Assembly (NCBI RefSeq): GCF_901000735.1
Contig: NC_081546.1
Coordinates: forward strand, 4,531,001-4,595,000
DNA length: 64,000 nt
Direction: 5' to 3'
DNA from: Corylus avellana
Lineage: Eukaryota > Streptophyta > Magnoliopsida > Fagales > Betulaceae
Positions 44,086-57,046 of the stretch are shown piece by piece. A program made the position numbers and the translations under genes. The notes under the pieces were generated by a model. The model saw only the letters and a program-made list of their open reading frames with translations, made no database searches and was not told where the DNA came from. The stretch's first letter is position 1, and every line of letters begins with the position of its first letter.

Positions 44086-44930
44086 AAATTGAGTTCCTTT
44101 TCATTCCAAATTGATGACTTATTTTTCAGCAAATGCTACACACTCTAAAATGCATATTTTATAATGTAACACTTGATCCAAAATTTTATAATAATCCATC
44201 GTAAAATATTTCGAAACCAAAGGAGTAATATATATATAGGAGCGGTAATTTAATAGCATGTTTCAAAAGTTGCTATGAAAACAGTGCCCTTTATGTATTA
44301 TAATCGTCCAACACATCAAATTCAGCAATGCTGATTTGTTTATTTATGTTTTTTCCTGGTTCCCCACCCCCCCCTTTCTGTGACAGAAGATGTTGCAGCT
44401 AGATAGCTACTGGTTTTTACCAATACACCACCAATGATTTTCTACCAGTGTTTAAAGTTGCAAAACATATGACCCGGAACAATGTTGGTTGGACCATCTA
44501 ACATTCCGGCATGATAAACCAAAATCATTTTCTAGTCTTTCAAGTTTGCTAGGCAAAATATTGCATTCGACCTAGATATTAATGTGTGTTACTTTCTATT
44601 CTATCTTTAAAATATATATCAAGGTTTTATAGTGTATTGTGCTGAATCAAGATTGCTAAAAGTTACTGTTTAGCTAGGGTGATGGTTTAATGGCTGAATT
44701 ATGTTATAGCTCAGTTAACTTAAAAAAGTTTATGTAGTTCTTACCGTGGCTCCTAGCAGGTACATGTTACTATGATCACGCTCAAATAGAATAGACACAG
44801 TTGGTTCTCCCACACATCCCCTTTTCAATTAGGAAAAATAAAAATAAAAATTGCTAAAAGTTCAAAATAGTACTAAAAAATGAGAAATCACGTGTTCGAT
44901 AAAGAAAACATGTGGCTCAGCAATATGACA
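44086..44930. repeat. 5' flank of laccase C, paralogous to 11340-12000
   Basis: Shares CTTTTCATTCCAAATTGA, AAAAGTTGCTATGAAAACAG and GTTGGTTGGACCATCTAACA with the flanks at 11.4 kb and 35.4 kb. The homology resumes at 45540-45630 and again after the LTR element at 48825. Confidence 0.8.
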
Positions 44931-45635
44931 TCTCAAATGCCATACATCATTTGTGAAAGAATTTCATAATTGTTGATGATAGTTTTAGAGACATGATGAC
45001 AACAATTCGAGAGATGAAGTAATCTGCAAAAGAAACACGTAGGATAAGACCTTGCAAAGGTGTGTCGACGCGGCATATCCGATGCCTAAGTCAGTTGATG
45101 GTTTCCACATAGAGATAAAGTGAGCAAAGAGAGATCGAGTGTGATTAACCAAATACCTAGTTGGAACTTATCTTTTATAGGCATCAAGTAGCAATTAGTG
45201 TCCCTAAATTCTAGGCCCCACGTTCCTAAGGATCCACTGTGTGCAATGTTGGGTAGTGGGAATCGTGGGATCATGGCGTTTGTTGATGGCTCAGTCACGT
45301 TCGCATAGAAAGTGGGTTGCCGCCTTTATCTTGGGCGTGTTACCTTGGGCACGTGGCTTAACTCAACTTGGCGCTCCAAGCTAGGCCACGTTCATTGTAA
45401 GCGCAGTTTCCCTTCCTTTGACAGTCGTTTCCCCATTTTACCCTCATGAGTTAGTGTAAATCAATATGGGCCTTCCATTAATGGGTGCATTATAACATCA
45501 ATTTGGAGGCCTGTTATTTGGTTATTGTGGCTGCTTCATTGCCTAACAATAATGAAATGAAAAATTAAAAAGAAAATAGAGACAAAGAACTTTTGGATGG
45601 TTCGGTGTTATATCGCCTACGTCCACAATTAGGTT
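44931..45635. other. Non-coding insertion and remainder of 5' flank
   Basis: From about 44960 to 45540 the sequence has no match in the A flank (GACGCGGCATATCCGATGCC and following), so it is probably another insertion without clear ends. 45540-45635 returns to the duplicated flank. Confidence 0.45.
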
Positions 45636-45821
45636 TGTTATAATATTTTATATTATTCTACCGTATTTAGTCTAGGATTTATTGCTTATCACTCATAACT
45701 TCTCTATATATAAAAGCATCTGTATTCTTATCATATATTAGACTCAATACAATGTAGTCCTTATGCTTCCGCTCTCTCTCTCTTCTCTCTCTCATTCTTT
45801 CGCTCTCCAATATATTTACCA

Positions 45822-45834
45822 TGGTATCAGAGCC
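45822..45834 (+). other. Primer-binding site (tRNA-iMet type)
   Basis: TGGTATCAGAGCC directly after the LTR end. Confidence 0.88.
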
Positions 45835-46775
45835 ACTTTCTTGTGGCCTTCAATAAACGTCATTTACGTCTCCCGGCGATCTCACTATTCCGATCGTCCG
45901 CGCGCCGCCAAGCTCTCCATCTTCATTGTCTATCTCTTCCACGCTTTCACCGCAACGTAATCTGGAAAAATAATCCCAGAATCAAGCTTGCAAGATACAT
46001 ATCTACCAATCTGTGGAAGAACCGTCACCAATAGCCTCCGCAAGTCCCGCCATGCTCCCACCGGCAATTTCTCCACTAGCCTCACACATTGCCACCGTGA
46101 CTCCCCTCGGCCAATCAACCACCAAAAGTGGTGTCTTGGCTGCAGATCGATGGATTTGTGCATTTTGAACCTCTTCCAACCGTGTACGCGCCCATACTTG
46201 CCTTGTAAAGAAGCTGCCAGAATTCCAACCTCCGCCATGCGCTGCCACGTCCAGTGGATCAGCTTGATTTTTAGACCATTTGATAGATCCGCCACCAGCT
46301 GTCCTGGAGCCATCCAAAAATCATCCAACAGAGTCTCCATGCGCCTCCATGCGTTGGTAGATGATCCTGAGCGTGGGCTTGACACGCCAAGGGGCAACAG
46401 CTGGTGAGGTGCATGCACCACATGCGCTAGACACTGCTTATCTTTCCTTCTGACACGTGTCACCTAGAGAGACTGCCACGTCAGCCCTAGTTGTACATCA
46501 GCTCCTCTACCATGTCAGTGATCCAATCCGGTCCAAAATCGGTTTCTAACCTGGTCATCGGGTTTAAAACCGGTCCAAACCAATTTCCATTCGGCTCAAT
46601 ATATTTGGCCTCAACCCGACCCAACAGGTTTCAAGCCGATTCAGTGCACTAAGTTTCACAACCTGAGCTGGTCCCATCCAATCAATCAATCGGGTCAAAC
46701 GGTCAATCAGTCCACGGGTTTGGCCAACTAGGCTCATGTAACTGACCCCTCTATTGCCTCCAACCTGGTCCAAAG

Positions 46776-47849
46776 TGTAACGATCTCATATAGCGGAAAA
46801 ACTGTAATTATCAATACAAAAAAATACTGTTAAAATACTTTTCTTTATACAAAAATACCCAAAGCTATGTCGTACAAGGCATTTATACAAATCTATCCGA
46901 CAGTCTAAACTCTAGACAAAACTTAACCAACTTGGAATCTCTGTACATCTCAATATGAATCTCTAATCACAACTGCATAATTACCTTGATTTTCCATTCC
47001 TGCAAGCACTACAAAAAACTGTGAAGTAGTGAGTCAATTGATTTCCGACAATATAAATCATTGTTGAATCATATATAGCAAAATGCTAGACAAGTTATAA
47101 AACCACAAAAATCCGTATTATTGGATATCAATATCATACTCAGTAAGTAAGAATACTTACAGTGGATTACATGAATGGATCATCAAAGGTAATTACTTGA
47201 AACCCGTTCTGCTGCAGTTGGTCCATACCCATAACAATCCCTTCACTGACTCTCTCTCTCTCTCTCTCTCTCGCCTAAACTCTCTTTCTTCCTCTTCAGC
47301 TCTCTGTCTTAAATTTCCCATCTCACTCTCGGTTTCTCTTGTGTTCTTTCTTTCTTGTAGCGCTTGGTCTCGCCCTTTCTCTCTCTGTTCTGAGTAAACA
47401 CTCTTAGAAAGAAGAAAGACCGAGTAAAAAGCGGAAGAAGGAAGAATATATGCAAGAGATGGGAGAGGAGATGAGTGGTGAAAATTGTGAAGGAGAAGAG
47501 CTCTATTTATAGGAGAAAATCAAACACTATTCTACCTTCAATTTACAATTATACCCTCATTTTACTATTTCACCAACCCTATACTATTTCACCAACCCTA
47601 TACTATTCTACCAACCCTATACTATTCTACCAACCCTATACTATTCTACCTATACTATTCTACCTTCTTATTCTACCATCCTTATACCTACCATTTACTA
47701 TCCTATTATTTCACCAATTACCATTCTCTAATTACCACTCTCATAAATTTCCCAAGAATTAATATCATTGCCTAATATGAATATTAATATAATCATAGCA
47801 TAAATTTAATATCTCTAAAATAAGACTTTAAAAAATCTGGGGTGCTACA
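46776..47849. mobile_element. Solo LTR (1074 bp) nested in the short LTR element
   Basis: Starts TGTAACGATCTCA and ends GGGGTGCTACA, with the perfect target duplication CAAAG (46771-46775, 47850-47854). CTCTATTTATAGG near 47502 is TATA-like. Holds a CT run (47251-47272) and a 19-bp minisatellite. Confidence 0.88.
47574..47649. repeat. Minisatellite, 19-bp unit, four copies
   Basis: CAACCCTATACTATTCTAC and one variant ending TTTCAC repeated head to tail inside the solo LTR; decayed units extend on both sides. Confidence 0.9.
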
Positions 47850-47999
47850 CAAAGCATTGAGTCAAACCCGGGTCACTTCTTTTCAGGCCAAACCGACCCA
47901 TTCAACAGTCCACGGGGTTTCGGCCTAATTATTATGGCCCATGTAACCGGCCCAATCTAGCCTATCCTATAAGGCTCCAATCCAAGTCTCAAGTCCATC

Positions 48000-48430
48000 G
48001 GGAAAATTCATTTTACTCCAATGAAGTTTGAAATGTTTTTTAATTTGAACCCCAATGTTTAAAAATTTGCAATGTACCATCGTAATGTTTAAAAATTTGA
48101 TTTTTATGCTGCGTCTTCCAATTTTGCACCCAACCTAGCAAGTGAAATAACGTAATTGCCCGTCATTAAAATCCAATGCCTGTTTTGATTTTTTTTCTCG
48201 TCAACCCCTTTTGGGTGTCGTGTGGGAATTGGAGTGAAAAAGAAAAGGAGCAGATGCCTCTCACCTGCTCCTTTGTTGGCAATTTCCATGTACTTAGATG
48301 GCAATTAATAACGGAGGGTGTTAATTGAAATTTTTTGAAACATTAGGAGGTACATTGCAAATTTTTAAACATTGAAGTTCAAATTGAAAAACACCTCAAA
48401 CTTCAGGAGTGTAAAGTGAATTTTCCCTTG
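48000..48430. mobile_element. Mutator-like MITE (431 bp)
   Basis: Inverted ends GGGAAAATTCATTTTACTCC and (as complement) GGAGTGTAAAGTGAATTTTC continue into long imperfect arms (AATGTTTAAAAATTTGCAAT). Flanked by AGTCCATC (47992-47999, 48431-48438), or 9 bp with one mismatch. Same end family as 15346-15841. Confidence 0.78.
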
Positions 48431-48818
48431 AGTCCATCTAGTTGGCCCAAATCTTTCACAGCCCAGCTGCCACCAGCAGCCCTTGCCAGCAACCAACAGG
48501 CAACAGGACCCACCCTCCGCCTTTAGCCCGCACATTCCGGCCACCACTCTGGCGACCAAAAAAAAAAAAAAAATCATAATTTCCTTTTCTTTTTTCCAAA
48601 CTTAAGCTTACACCTTGAGTTTGAGGGGGATGTTAGAATATTTTATATTATTCTACCTTATTTAGTCTAGGGTTTTTTGCTTATAACTCATAGCCTCTTT
48701 ATATATAGAGGCCTATGTATTCACATCATATATCAGACTCAATACAATGTAGTCTTTATGCTTTCACTCTCACTCTTTCTTCTCTCTCTCATTCTTCTAC
48801 TCTTCAATATAGTTAACA

Positions 48819-49741
48819 GGGTTATTGCTTTAAAGGCTACTTTATTATCTTATTGCTTGATTTTCTTTACATTACATATTACTACATTTCATGGGAGAAT
48901 TTAGATAGATAAAGACAACACATAAAGCAATTACTTGATACAATTAAGGAAAAAGCTCATATACCTTCTTCAAACTATCACTAAATTGACAATGCCTCTT
49001 CAAATTTTTAATTGTGACAATTTATAAATTTACCCCTAAACTATCAAAAAAGCATCTTCAAAAGCTTGATAGGATACTTAGAAGACAGGGATTCGAGGAA
49101 AAACGTTATTGAACAACGGTCGAGATCGAGTCCAGCTGGGAGGGAGGCACCATCAAAAAAATAAAAGAAGACAAATATTGGAGTCCATTAATGAGTCAAT
49201 ATTAGGGATCAAAGATTGGTGTTAACCAATAGCTTTGATACCCTGAAGACTTTCATAATGAAATGGTAAGTCAAAGAGAAAGTAGAAGATGGAGGGAAAA
49301 TGTAAAATGTAAATAGCCTCTCTTTTTTGAATTTTGTGACATATAAAAACAGACATCTTTTTTCGAATATGTAAATTTCCTATTTTTATTTTATTATATT
49401 AAGCAGTAAGCACAGGGAAAGAAATCATATGAATGTGTCCAATTGCCACCATAACCAATAACTACACCGTATATGCATGGCTTTAAAACACACACACACA
49501 CACACGTCCTAAAATGATAATTTTCATATATAATTAAGTTCTATAAATCAAGGCCTCCAACAGAAGATGATTTATATAAAAAGGAAAACAATTACTATAC
49601 GAATTGATATTTTCCCACAAGACCTATAGTTCAAATCGCATCTCGACTTAATTACATACCATTAATATCAATGACAACATTATTTTCTTCAAACAACATT
49701 TATTTAATTAATTTGTCGAGACATTTACAGCCAAACTAGGC
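48819..49741. other. Intergenic, 3' side of laccase D
   Basis: Starts with the last piece of the duplicated 5' flank (ACATTACATATTACTACATT, as at 12103). The rest is AT-rich and non-coding, with a (CA)n run near 49490-49505; the part next to 49742 would be the 3' UTR of D. Confidence 0.5.
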
Positions 49742-52700
49742 CTAACTGGAACATGGAGGCATATAAGCAGGTGGTGGGCGGATGGTGGTTGCATTTGTAG
49801 GTCCATTTGTCACTATTATCACCGTGTCCATACCCCAGCTTGCGTGCCTTTCCAAATGACAGTGCATATACCACACACCTGAAAATTATATATTTATATT
49901 AATATATAGCTCCATGTATTAATTAACCATCTAATTAATTAGTCCATATATACTAAAAAAATGAATAAATAAATAAAGAAGCTAAAGAATTAATATACCG
50001 GGATTATCAGCGAAAAATCTGATGGTAGCCCATCCATTCTTAGGAACTCCAATGGTATTAAACTCCGGTGGATCTATCAAATTAAAATTCGCCGGGTCGG
50101 TCACATTGTTGAAATTACCCAAACCGGTTCCAACCAAGTAGAAGCTAAAACCATGCAGATGCATTGGATGATTCTCCGCGGCACCCACGTTCGTCCCTTG
50201 GAACACAATTTCAACCGCTTCACCGTACTTTATGAACCTCGCTTTTGTTCCCTGGCTTGGGTATAACGTGTTATTTCCCACATCTCCGGTGAAGTTGAAT
50301 AAATACGGCGGCACACTTGGGAAATCACCACCGAAAACCCCATTCAACCCCCTGAATGCATGTATATGCACATACGTACACATGATCAAATACGTACAAT
50401 TTCCTCATAATTGGATATAATTAATATTTTGAGAGGAAAAACTTGTTAATATATATACATACTTGTAATATGCTTGCAGCACAGCAATAGATGGGGTCAA
50501 GAAACTTATGTTGTTCAAGCTGGCGGACAACCGATTTCCATCAGGCCCGGAACATGATGCATTAGGGCAGATCAACTGGTTTACAGAGACAGCGATGAAG
50601 ATTCGTGTGGTGATGGTTTTTGGGACATTGACCGGGTGTTCTTTACTTGCTAAGGCCCTCAACCGGGTCGTGAAGTTTCCGGCAGCGACTGTGTCGTTAT
50701 AAGCAGGAAGCGGCGGAAAAGGGATTGATGAGGGTCGGGTGTAGTTGCCGTTGTACTGGAGGATTGCTGTCGTGGTGGTGTTGTCAAATGGAGCGGTGGT
50801 GTCAGCGTAAGGAGTGGAAGCGATGTAGTAGAGGCTGCGAGACTGGTTCGTGGTTACCAAAACGTCCATTGTTTGGCCTGGGGTTATCATGATGTAGTTG
50901 GTGGTGATGGGCTTGGTGTATGCTCCGTCTGCGCCCACGACCGTCAGATTGTGTTGCGCAATCGCGAAGAATTGTTCTTCGTTCATCACCGCATTTATGA
51001 TGCGAAGAAGATACGCCTTCCCATACTCTGCCACTAAGTGGTATGTTGTCCCTGAAACATGAAATCAATAAATTTGATCATCAATTTCCTTGATGGATCC
51101 ACACCCTTAGTTATATATATCAAATAAATTGTCATGTCACATTCTTTTGCAAAATATCTTTAATTTCCTGAAAGTTAACTTCCTTTGAAATCATTATATT
51201 TAAATAAATTACAAGGAAAACTTCACAACTTTCATTGCTTTTATAATTTCCCCCTCAAACTTACAAAATTAAAAAATTAAAAAATTAAAAAAAAAACTCA
51301 ATTTTTTGTATTGAAATTTTTTTTTAAAAAAATTGTGATTTCATTGTCTTGTTAAGATTTGAGGTTAAATTAGACGGTCAAATAACTATTATATACCCTA
51401 GTAAACTTATTGAAATTACAAAATAAATACCCTTAAATTACAATTTTTTTTAAAAAAATATATAGGGACTTCTCATCCCTACGTTAGAACTTTCTATTAA
51501 GTCATAACAGAGGGGGTAATTAAGATTGCAAATTTTATAAAGTTTGATATATGAAATTGAAAAATTTTAAGCTTTAGGAGGAAGATTACAAAAACGATGA
51601 ATGTTCAAGGAAGTTAAGCAAAGTTTTCCCAAATTAAAAAATAGTCGGAGTACCCTATGAATTGTCATATCGATTTGTAAATGTAATAAGTAACAAGTAA
51701 ACTGCCACGCAAATTTATATAAAAAAAAAAGAACTGTAATAATCCTAACAATGATAGAAGTATTTTTAATCAATTTTTTCCCAGTCCTATGCAATACTAT
51801 ACGTCATACTTCATAGAATAATGTGGTGACGGTCTTCAAAAAATTTTATTAGCGAAAATTAAAGCTGGTGAACGTGTTATAAAAGTTAGAGCTATAATAA
51901 ATAGAATATCCTTTCTCCTTATTCAATTAGAATATATATATATATATATATATAACATACCGTTGGAGCAGTTATACAAGTCTCCCGGTTGTCCGTTTAT
52001 AGTGAAGGCATCTGAAACATTTGGATCACCACCGGTTGCGAGGGCATCATCGATTATCGCCATCACATCTCCCTTGTACCATTCCCCTGTCGACCATGAT
52101 GTTTTTTATAGTTTAGAAATTGTCACATTATAAAATAATAATAATAATAAAAAAAACCCTAAATCCGGTTCTTTATCTTTCAAATTTTGAAGAGCTGAAA
52201 GAAGTAGTTGATGCGGTGGAATACCAAGTACAATTGTTTCTTCTGCATAGGGCTTTGGAAACGGATAAGTTGCTGGCGGAGGAGGTAGAATAATAATAGC
52301 ACCGTGAACCGTGGCACGTGTCCAGTCACTGTGAGCATGCCACCAAAGGGTTCCTTCTTCTGTAGTAAATATGACCTCATATGTGAAGTTTGTTCCCGGT
52401 TGGATTGGGCATTGGGTAATGTTTTCAGGGCCGTCCGACCATGGATTCCTCGGCTGTCTTACTCCGTGCCTACCAAGTCAAAAAAAAAAAGAAAAAAAAA
52501 CAGTCATGCACGCACCAGTTGTCGGTGGGAAGTCTATTTTCTTTTTCTCTCTCTTTTGTTTTTTTTTTTTTTAATTAATTAATTTCAAATTATTAATTGG
52601 TGTCAAATTGTCAACCACGAGGAAAGAGAGGGATAAAAAAAAAAATGAGGGGAGAGAGTGATGGATTACCAGTGAATGGTGACCCCATATAAGCCTTGGT

Positions 52701-53239
52701 TGTGGACATTGACATACACCGTGTCTCCCCGGTAAACTTGAATTTTTGGTCCTGGGAAGCTGCCATTTACAGTCAGCATGCTCTTTGTGCTACACAGCCT
52801 TGTAAAATTTGTTTCTTTTAGCTGCAATGACACCAATTAAGCCCAACACATCAAAAGGTTAATCCATATGCATCAAAAATAAAAATATAAACTGCACATG
52901 CAAAAAAAATGTCAAGTCCATTAATTGTCACTAAAAGGTCCTTTTATTTGTCGTAGATTGCCGTATCAACTTGTATATGATGTCGAAATAAAAGTTGTAA
53001 TATCTTAAAGGTTTTTTTTTGGGAGGGGGGGGGGGTAATAAAGGGCAGGTGGGGTGGTCTGATTATGAGGAATTTAACAAAAAAAAGTACAATAAAAAAA
53101 TAAAAAAATAAAAACAAGGAAAAGAAGTGCTTACAACAAAATCATAGTGAAGGACGTTGCCTATGGCCATGCAAAGGAGCCCACCCAGAAACTGAAGGGC
53201 TAAAAACCCTGAGATCAAACTCATACATTTTAATCCCAT
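49742..53239 (-). CDS. Laccase D (secreted multicopper oxidase), intact, 7 exons
   Basis: Exons in order: 53239-53135, 52821-52670, 52469-52225, 52086-51961, 51051-50463, 50351-49999, 49878-49742; all introns GT-AG. Joined frame 1707 nt, 568 aa, the usual laccase length. A signal peptide (hydrophobic [16 protein letters not shown]) precedes the mature N-terminus GNVLHYDFV. Copper motifs: HWH 85-87, WHAH 129-132, HPMHLHG 467-473, [12 protein letters not shown] 529-540. Many Asn-X-Ser/Thr sites fit a glycosylated apoplastic enzyme. Substrates are phenolics such as monolignols or flavonoids in the family; not decidable here. The style [12 protein letters not shown] with PPPAYMPPC suggests the LAC14/15-like group (inference). 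Closest partner in the window is E, with the same lengths for exons 2 to 6. Confidence 0.95.
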
Positions 53240-53319
53240 TTTGCCAATTAACTGTTCTTCTGTGTTCTTCAGCTCTCCCCCTTACTTCAGTTTTCTCCCG
53301 CTTGCAATTGCAAGCTATA

Positions 53320-53327
53320 TATTTATA
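53320..53327 (-). promoter_or_regulatory. TATA box of laccase D
   Basis: Minus-strand TATAAATA, 81 bp upstream of the ATG. Confidence 0.65.
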
Positions 53328-53329
53328 GA

Positions 53330-56300
53330 GCCTTTTGCCCCGGTTGCTTCTAATTAACTTGGTCCTCAATCAATTATGTTGAATGTTTCAAACACTTAAC
53401 CTCATAAAATATAAACAAATTAATGACAGACCATGGAATTATTAACATTATCTCTTGTCATCTTCAACCGGAACAGAGCATTATCCTTTAAAACGCATGA
53501 GAACCCACCCATGTCCACTGTTCTAACGATCCACGTCAATAACCTGATATAGATTAACTGTTTTGAAAGGAATTAGTTCAGTCTCATTAATTGATAAACG
53601 AGCATAAAACTCAAATAATATAGAGCAAAAGGCCTGGAGCAACCATAGCCGAAGTTACGGGGTTACAAACGTAAAAAATGACGTATTACGTTTTAGACTC
53701 AAACAAAATCTATTAACCTATGACTAATTTTCAAATTAAATAGCAAATTTGCGCCAAACAGACTCAAACCAATGCATAGGTAGCTCTTATTTCTTGGCAC
53801 TGAGGGCAGAGAACCCCAAGCCAAAGCTCATTCTCTTCAACCCGAAAGCCAAGATAACGTTCACATCCGCAACCTAAAGGTCTTGACCCAAGCAACAAAT
53901 CCGAAGGGCATCGGGCGGGCAAATCGAGAGAGAGGACCGAGAATTATTACAAGCAAAAATAAAAACGATTACAGGGAAACAAACCAAGATAGAAAAACAA
54001 TAAAAATGAAAGCCAGACAAAATTATAAGAAAATAAACAACATAAAAAGCACAATAAGAAGATGACAGCAGCTGGAAAGAAGAGCTGATCGCGCGCTCCC
54101 TGGAAAACCAAAAATGGAAGGGGTGTTGGAAGCTCATCACGGTGGGGGCACGAGAAAAGGCCCAACAGAGGATGGTGGGTGGCGGAGCACGCGGAGATCG
54201 GTGGCGCACTCAAATGGAGGGGGAAGTTTGAGTGAAACCTCAAGAGCATTACCCACAAAATGTACCTAAACAAGCATTAAAAAAAAAAAAAAAAAAAAAA
54301 AAAANNNNNNNNNNNNNNNNNNNNAAGGAGGGGGAAGAGGCGGAGAGGAAGGGAAAGGAAAAAAATCTCCCAAAGAGCTAGGGGCATTAGGTAAATAGGC
54401 TAGCTCGCTAAACGGAAGAGGGCAATAAAAGAGGAGGGGTGAGGCATAAGAGGGAGGGAGGGGGCAAAAGAGGGAGAGAGGAGGAGGTCCAGAGGGGGAG
54501 AACAAAGGTTCTCCCCCACCGACGGCTGCTAGAGATGAAATTCTAGCAGAGAGAAAAAGATATAGATCAACTGTTATAACGATATGTGAACCATTTGAAC
54601 GGTGACAATCAGCAAGTGAAAGATAATACATCCAAAAACTTAGAAAACATGAGAAACACTATAAAAGTTTCTAGAAATCCTAGCGGAGCCATTTCCTCTA
54701 CCCAACCATTTTGTAGATCAATCATTGAAAGGAGTAAAAATGGGTGTGAAGGTTAACTACTTCAATGTTTTTGAGGTAAAGTTAATTAGGACTCTTAAGA
54801 TCCAAACAGAGTTAATTAAGGCTCGTAAAGTAGGCAACTTTAGGACTTTAGAACACTCAAGAGACAAGTACTTGGAGCTAGGTAAATGATTGGACCAAGA
54901 CCGCGAGAAAACCTTGAAATTGGATTTCTATGTTGTAATCGTTACAATTAGACCTCTCGAGCAATTAATTCATACTTGAAATTACGCGCAAGGTTATATA
55001 TTAACCGTCCACGAGAATGCCTAGACATTAAACTGCTGAGTATGATTGCAAGTATATACTAGTTTTTACGTACTAGACTTGACCATATGGCCTAGTTGTG
55101 AGATGAGTGAGATTTAATTTACCCTTAAATTTAAAGGCTATTATGATTGGTACAACCACTCACAGGTGGGTTACCATTGCAGAATCACTAGTTAATTGTG
55201 CTCTACTCGAGGTATGGAACCGGTCGAGCAACTTGAGAGTGGGTGGCTAATGGCTATATATGTACAACGTTTAGAGTACTGGAGTTGTATCCAGTGTCAG
55301 AGCCACTCAAGGCTTTGGGGGTACCAAAAATTTTTTTACTGTTTTTCTCCCAAGTTTCACACGGCACTCTCAAAATATATATATTCTTCTCTTCTACTTA
55401 AGCAAATTACTACTCGGCACCTCCAAAAAAATTTTAGCAACTCTTAATATGAATTGTCTAGCTTCACCACAGGTTGTATCATGTCACATGGGATGCTATT
55501 GCATTGGTTGCACCCAAAAGTTACTACTATTTTATTTATTTATTTATTTTTGTTACACCAGAAAGTTACTACTAGGTTCCTTTAAAAGTTCGAATATTAC
55601 ACAGAAAGCTGTGTTCTCATATTAAAAAAATTATTCTAATAGAATGGAGAAAATAATTTAGACAAGTATATATATAGAGACATGATTTTTTGAAAATTAA
55701 GTAGTAAAATTTTTTAAAAAGTTATTGTTTTTTTTTAATCTAAAATTTAGACTGGGGATGAATAAGCTAGCTGATGCGAATGCTCAGCGGAATCCTTTTT
55801 TTATCTAAAATTTTAAAATTTAATTAATTGATGATAAAGCTTAACTTAACTCATGACAACGTGCGCCCTAGCTGTTGCCACTTTTTTATGTTTTATTAAA
55901 GATTCTTTTCAGTTCTTTTCTGGGAGAGGGCCAGGGAGTGTTGAAATAGACAAATCAAAGACAATGATACTGATCCTTAAAAAACAATTAAAAACAAAAA
56001 ACACCCTAAATTGCTTGCCAATACTTAGCAATTACGTAAGAAGAAAAGAAAAATATAATTAATTAAGTAAATAGTAGAATGCCAAATGTTTTCCGAAGGC
56101 GTACGTAGCTGCGTTGGTTATATAATAATATAAATATCTTCTAGAAATTGACTTTGTTTGCGTGGGCTCTTAATTTCAGCATTCTGTATTGCCATTTGGA
56201 CAAACTAATACCCATTTTTCGGCTAAATTAATGTTTCCTATTCAAGGTTTACATCATACGGATATGTTGGCATCTAAAATGATACCCTTTTTTTTTTTTT

Positions 56301-57034
56301 TTTAATACATGGAATCTGTTATTATTTAAATTACTAAATTAAGCATCTTAGATACCAATTTTTAATTACTTCACTGTTTTTTACCAAAGCTTGTTGAATA
56401 TTCATTACTAATCTAATCACATTAATTGGATTATGAATGAATACAGCTAATTAAGCTAATCAAATCTATCAAGATCGAGATAAGCACCGAAAGTCATGGC
56501 ATTTGTTGCTGCGTGGCCAGTAGCTTTTCACATCTATGGGACTTTTTTTATTTTTTATTATCTTAGGTTTTGTTTTTGTTTTTGGCAGGCGTGACTGTGA
56601 CATTATATTTTTCTTTTTTCTTTTTCTCGACACGTGCAGCTAACATAAGTATACTCATATGTCGGCTTAGAAAAAGAACAAGAAAAGAGAAGGTTATAAA
56701 CTCATGTAATTGATTGCAATAGGCTGTCTTATCCGGCCATATACTGTCGATCCCCTTAGAGATATATGAATGAATTTGGATTGCTTTAATTGGAAGCAAT
56801 ATATGAGGAATCTGGGTCATTTGTCCAACGTCCTTTAAGCTTAGAGTAATGGGTTAAAGAAATGTTATATAACATATTTTTATTTCATAATATATTAATA
56901 TTGATGGGGCGGTCATATATAATTAATTTGAATATATATATTTTCAGAGTAATACTACATTCTAGATAAATATCTCACATATATTCTACAAGGTTATGTG
57001 GCAATGTCTAATAATTATTAGATATTTCATTTTT
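53330..57034. other. Intergenic region between laccases D and E
   Basis: No gene recognised. 53640-54270 is less AT-rich than its surroundings and may be the 3' part of an unidentified repeat (minus-strand ATTTGCCCGCCCGATGCCCT). 54325-54530 is purine-rich (GGGAGGGAGGGGG-type). The rest is AT-rich with homopolymer runs. Confidence 0.45.
54305..54324. other. Assembly gap (20 N)
   Basis: Between a poly(A) run and a purine-rich tract, both hard to sequence. Confidence 0.99.
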
Positions 57035-57046
57035 TTAGGAATGGTT

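Larger units (their letters stand above)
45636..48818 (+). mobile_element. Short non-autonomous LTR retrotransposon (3.2 kb) with nested insertions
   Basis: LTRs 45636-45821 and 48631-48818 (about 187 bp, TGTTA...) with TGGTATCAGAGCC at 45822-45834 right after the first and TTGAGGGGGA right before the second. Flanks AGGTT and GGGTT differ in one base. After removal of a solo LTR (46776-47849) and a MITE (48000-48430) about 1.7 kb remains, without any recognisable gag or pol; the longer frames near 46 kb lack domains. Duplicated-flank sequence continues on both sides of it. Confidence 0.9.

Noticed and set aside
45930..46463. Frames of 100-180 codons near 46 kb on both strands
   Set aside because: They overlap in several frames inside a non-autonomous LTR element and show no domain or codon pattern of a gene.
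47574..47649. Regularly repeated 19-mers resembling an array
   Set aside because: Head-to-tail units without spacers in a plant solo LTR; a minisatellite, not a CRISPR array.
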